Source of the DNA: Nansenia antarctica | Lineage: Eukaryota; Chordata; Actinopteri; Argentiniformes; Microstomatidae | DNA: 64,000 nucleotides | Direction of reading: 5' to 3' | Assembly: GCA_963989245.1 (NCBI GenBank) | Contig: OZ022341.1 | Span: 54,423,496-54,487,495 of the forward strand | Part shown: positions 60,831 to 64,000 of the stretch, piece by piece | Numbering within the stretch: position 1 is the stretch's first letter | Layout of the letters: every line of letters starts with the position of its first letter | Notes under the pieces: generated by a model | What the model was told of the DNA's origin: nothing | The model's database searches: none | The model's input: only the letters and a program-made list of their open reading frames with translations | Position numbers and translations under genes: made by a program

Positions 60831-61280
60831 TTGGCTTGTGATAAACTGCCCCAGCAACCTCTACAAATAAGACCTAGTGCTATGATAATTAACACACACC
60901 CCTCTGACCAGCCTGGAGAGCATTGGCTGGCAGTTTATATATTGGAGAGAGTTGGGTGTTTTTTTGACAGTTTTGGAAATGCTCCAAATCATTCAATATT
61001 TCCTAAATCGATTTATGACTTTTTAAACATGTCATGTGATGAGATACATTTATCAGACAAACAAGTTCAGGATGTCACATCGGTCACATGTGGTGAACAC
61101 TGTATCTACTTCTTAAATCACATGTGTAGAGGCATCACCTATGATATGTTGATATCTAAATATTCTTCTAATCTGTTTAAAAATGACACAATGGTAACAC
61201 GTTTTGTGAAAAAGTTGCAACCGTGTGTGTGTGTTCATAATGTGTTTAGTTGTGTTCAACATGTTCAGACAATTGTGTAA
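60831..61280 (+). CDS. Adenain-like protease, (GT)6 form
   Basis: Identical to the reference protease. Confidence 0.68.
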   Translation: MACDKLPQQPLQIRPSAMIINTHPSDQPGEHWLAVYILERVGCFFDSFGNAPNHSIFPKSIYDFLNMSCDEIHLSDKQVQDVTSVTCGEHCIYFLNHMCRGITYDMLISKYSSNLFKNDTMVTRFVKKLQPCVCVHNVFSCVQHVQTIV

Positions 61281-61404
61281 GATTGTGCAAGTCAATAAAA
61301 TGTTGGTCAAATAAATTATCAGAGTTCATGTATCATTACAATCATTTTTATTTAGTCAAGCAAGGGGTTTTAGTCAAACAATAACATAGTCTGTGGTGGT
61401 AGCG

Positions 61405-61839
61405 ATGGTTGATAATGACTCTTTTACGGGCGACTATGGCAAGAACCCATTCAATTTTAAGAATTATAATCTAGAATATCTGGCAATATATGTTGACGGT
61501 GTCCAGTTCCCCACCAAACCATTACAACCGGACTTCCCTAATGGTTGCGTAACTCGTGTATTCTATCAACTGGTGTTATCAACAGGGAGACATTTAAAGA
61601 ACAGTGCTATGGCCATTGATCGAAACGATTTCCTGAGAGGGTACACTCTTTATGCATTTAATCTGACACCTGACGAGGATAATAGTCAGCATCTATCATT
61701 GATCAAGAGTGGTAACATACGCCTGGAGACACGTTTCAGGAACCCGCTGCCTAATACCATCAATCTAATAATTTATGCGGTATATGATAGTATGATTGAA
61801 GTGTCCCATCGCAGACAGGTTTTAGTTGATTACTATTAA
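61405..61839 (+). CDS. Hexon-like capsid C-terminal fragment, E52V
   Basis: Second copy with Glu52 to Val, 2,090 bp from the first. Confidence 0.62.
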   Translation: MVDNDSFTGDYGKNPFNFKNYNLEYLAIYVDGVQFPTKPLQPDFPNGCVTRVFYQLVLSTGRHLKNSAMAIDRNDFLRGYTLYAFNLTPDEDNSQHLSLIKSGNIRLETRFRNPLPNTINLIIYAVYDSMIEVSHRRQVLVDYY

Positions 61840-61875
61840 GCATCATGAATACTGTGGAACTGACAGCCAGGTGTT

Positions 61876-62325
61876 TTGGCTTGTGATAAACTGCCCCAGC
61901 AACCTCTACAAATAAGACCTAGTGCTATGATAATTAACACACACCCCTCTGACCAGCCTGGAGAGCATTGGCTGGCAGTTTATATATTGGAGAGAGTTGG
62001 GTGTTTTTTTGACAGTTTTGGAAATGCTCCAAATCATTCAATATTTCCTAAATCGATTTATGACTTTTTAAACATGTCATGTGATGAGATACATTTATCA
62101 GACAAACAAGTTCAGGATGTCACATCGGTCACATGTGGTGAACACTGTATCTACTTCTTAAATCACATGTGTAGAGGCATCACCTATGATATGTTGATAT
62201 CTAAATATTCTTCTAATCTGTTTAAAAATGACACAATGGTAACACGTTTTGTGAAAAAGTTGCAACCGTGTGTGTGTGTTCATAATGTGTTTAGTTGTGT
62301 TCAACATGTTCAGACAATTGTGTAA
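61876..62325 (+). CDS. Adenain-like protease, (GT)6 form
   Basis: Identical to the reference protease. Confidence 0.68.
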   Translation: MACDKLPQQPLQIRPSAMIINTHPSDQPGEHWLAVYILERVGCFFDSFGNAPNHSIFPKSIYDFLNMSCDEIHLSDKQVQDVTSVTCGEHCIYFLNHMCRGITYDMLISKYSSNLFKNDTMVTRFVKKLQPCVCVHNVFSCVQHVQTIV

Positions 62326-62449
62326 GATTGTGCAAGTCAATAAAATGTTGGTCAAATAAATTATCAGAGTTCATGTATCATTACAATCATTTTTATTTAG
62401 TCAAGCAAGGGGTTTTAGTCAAACAATAACATAGTCTGTGGTGGTAGCG

Positions 62450-62884
62450 ATGGTTGATAATGACTCTTTTACGGGCGACTATGGCAAGAACCCATTCAAT
62501 TTTAAGAATTATAATCTAGAATATCTGGCAATATATGTTGACGGTGTCCAGTTCCCCACCAAACCATTACAACCGGACTTCCCTAATGGTTGCGTAACTC
62601 GTGAATTCTATCAACTGGTGTTATCAACAGGGAGACATTTAAAGAACAGTGCTATGGCCATTGATCGAAACGATTTCCTGAGAGGGTACACTCTTTATGC
62701 ATTTAATCTGACACCTGACGAGGATAATAGTCAGCATCTATCATTGATCAAGAGTGGTAACATACGCCTGGAGACACGTTTCAGGAACCCGCTGCCTAAT
62801 ACCATCAATCTAATAATTTATGCGGTATATGATAGTATGATTGAAGTGTCCCATCGCAGACAGGTTTTAGTTGATTACTATTAA
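62450..62884 (+). CDS. Hexon-like capsid C-terminal fragment
   Basis: Protein identical to the reference capsid copy. Confidence 0.62.
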   Translation: MVDNDSFTGDYGKNPFNFKNYNLEYLAIYVDGVQFPTKPLQPDFPNGCVTREFYQLVLSTGRHLKNSAMAIDRNDFLRGYTLYAFNLTPDEDNSQHLSLIKSGNIRLETRFRNPLPNTINLIIYAVYDSMIEVSHRRQVLVDYY

Positions 62885-62920
62885 GCATCATGAATACTGT
62901 GGAACTGACAGCCAGGTGTT

Positions 62921-63406
62921 TTGGCTTGTGATAAACTGCCCCAGCAACCTCTACAAATAAGACCTAGTGCTATGATAATTAACACACACCCCTCTGACCA
63001 GCCTGGAGAGCATTGGCTGGCAGTTTATATATTGGAGAGAGTTGGGTGTTTTTTTGACAGTTTTGGAAATGCTCCAAATCATTCAATATTTCCTAAATCG
63101 ATTTATTACTTTTTAAACATGTCATGTGATGAGATACATTTATCAGACAAACAAGTTCAGGATGTCACATCGGTCACATGTGGTGAACACTGTATCTACT
63201 TCTTAAATCACATGTGTAGAGGCATCACCTATGATATGTTGATATCTAAATATTCTTCTAATCTGTTTAAAAATGACACAATGGTAACACGTTTTGTGAA
63301 AAAGTTGCAACCGTGTGTGTGTGTGTTCATAATGTGTTTAGTTGTGTTCAACATGTTCAGACAATTGTGTAAGATTGTGCAAGTCAATAAAATGTTGGTC
63401 AAATAA
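62921..63406 (+). CDS. Adenain-like protease, (GT)7 form, D63Y
   Basis: Asp63 to Tyr, shared with the 46187 copy 16 units away but without its R40G. Confidence 0.68.
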   Translation: MACDKLPQQPLQIRPSAMIINTHPSDQPGEHWLAVYILERVGCFFDSFGNAPNHSIFPKSIYYFLNMSCDEIHLSDKQVQDVTSVTCGEHCIYFLNHMCRGITYDMLISKYSSNLFKNDTMVTRFVKKLQPCVCVFIMCLVVFNMFRQLCKIVQVNKMLVK

Positions 63407-63496
63407 ATTATCAGAGTTCATGTATCATTACAATCATTTTTATTTAGTCAAGCAAGGGGTTTTAGTCAAACAATAACATAGTCTGTGGTGGTAGCG

Positions 63497-63931
63497 ATGG
63501 TTGATAATGACTCTTTTACGGGCGACTATGGCAAGAACCCATTCAATTTTAAGAATTATAATCTAGAATATCTGGCAATATATGTTGACGGTGTCCAGTT
63601 CCCCACCAAACCATTACAACCGGACTTCCCTAATGGTTGCGTAACTCGTGAATTCTATCAACTGGTGTTATCAACAGGGAGACATTTAAAGAACAGTGCT
63701 ATGGCCATTGATCGAAACGATTTCCTGAGAGGGTACACTCTTTATGCATTTAATCTGACACCTGACGAGGATAATAGTCAGCATCTATCATTGATCAAGA
63801 GTGGTAACATACGCCTGGAGACACGTTTCAGGAACCCGCTGCCTAATACCATCAATCTAATAATTTATGCGGTATATGATAGTATGATTGAAGTGTCCCA
63901 TCGCAGACAGGTTTTAGTTGATTACTATTAA
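63497..63931 (+). CDS. Hexon-like capsid C-terminal fragment
   Basis: Protein identical to the reference. Last capsid copy in the window. Confidence 0.62.
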   Translation: MVDNDSFTGDYGKNPFNFKNYNLEYLAIYVDGVQFPTKPLQPDFPNGCVTREFYQLVLSTGRHLKNSAMAIDRNDFLRGYTLYAFNLTPDEDNSQHLSLIKSGNIRLETRFRNPLPNTINLIIYAVYDSMIEVSHRRQVLVDYY

Positions 63932-63967
63932 GCATCATGAATACTGTGGAACTGACAGCCAGGTGTT

Positions 63968-64000
63968 TTGGCTTGTGATAAACTGCCCCAGCAACCTCTA
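63968..64000 (+). CDS. Adenain-like protease, cut by window edge
   Basis: First 11 codons only, unchanged. It shows that the array continues past the right edge. Confidence 0.6.
   Translation, partial: MACDKLPQQPL

Larger units (their letters stand above)
42091..64000 (+). repeat. Right arm of capsid/protease tandem array (20 full periods plus partial ends)
   Basis: Same unit as the left arm but in the opposite orientation. It starts abruptly at protease codon 30 next to the island and leaves the window in the first codons of another protease copy. Periods are 1044, 1045, 1047 or 1049 bp. It shares several rare variants with the left arm (a seven-to-six T contraction, R40G, capsid E108K), so the two arms have common ancestry later than the first amplification. 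Confidence 0.97.

Overview
This window is eukaryotic DNA, most likely from a bony fish. The signs are several LINE-type 3' tails of a kind common in teleosts, hAT-like inverted-repeat elements, microsatellites, and no bacterial gene organisation. The genus cannot be told from the sequence.

About 95% of the window is one repeated unit of roughly 1,045 bp. Each unit holds two reading frames in the same order: a 144-residue fragment that I read as the C-terminal part of a Maverick/Polinton (adintovirus-like) hexon-type capsid protein, then an adenain-like cysteine protease (peptidase family C5). Hexon followed by protease is also the adenovirus order, so the unit looks like a slice of an endogenous virus-like element that was cut out and amplified. 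All intact copies share the same 5' damage: a stop just upstream of the capsid fragment, and a frame offset at the protease start. The amplified founder was therefore already incomplete. Copies are nearly identical, usually with zero to two visible differences per unit.

Layout: positions 1-39184 form the left arm, with units on the minus strand (37 full-length capsid copies plus one cut by the island; 37 protease copies plus one cut by the window edge). Positions 39185-42090 form a non-repeat island of about 2.9 kb. Positions 42091-64000 form the right arm, with units on the plus strand (21 capsid copies; 21 protease copies, the first cut by the island, plus one cut by the window edge). The arms are in opposite orientation, so the region is a very large imperfect inverted repeat, and it continues beyond both edges. 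The island begins and ends with hAT-like termini, contains a second nested hAT-like element and LINE tails, and encodes no convincing gene. Its two flanks fall at different points of the unit and show no target-site duplication, which suggests a rearrangement rather than a simple insertion.

A (GT)n tract inside the protease frame is 6, 7 or 8 repeats long. It sets the period at 1045, 1047 or 1049 bp and gives the protease one of three C-termini (149, 161 or 137 residues). The catalytic residues lie upstream of the tract. Variants shared between units show higher-order structure, including a five-unit duplicated block of 5,231 bp and doublets of adjacent variants, as expected from unequal exchange and gene conversion.

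Residue numbering: capsid residues count from the first ATG (144 residues). Protease residues count from the TTG codon at the left limit of the open frame; the first ATG is codon 18. Reference copies are the capsid at 42582-43016 and the protease at 43053-43502.
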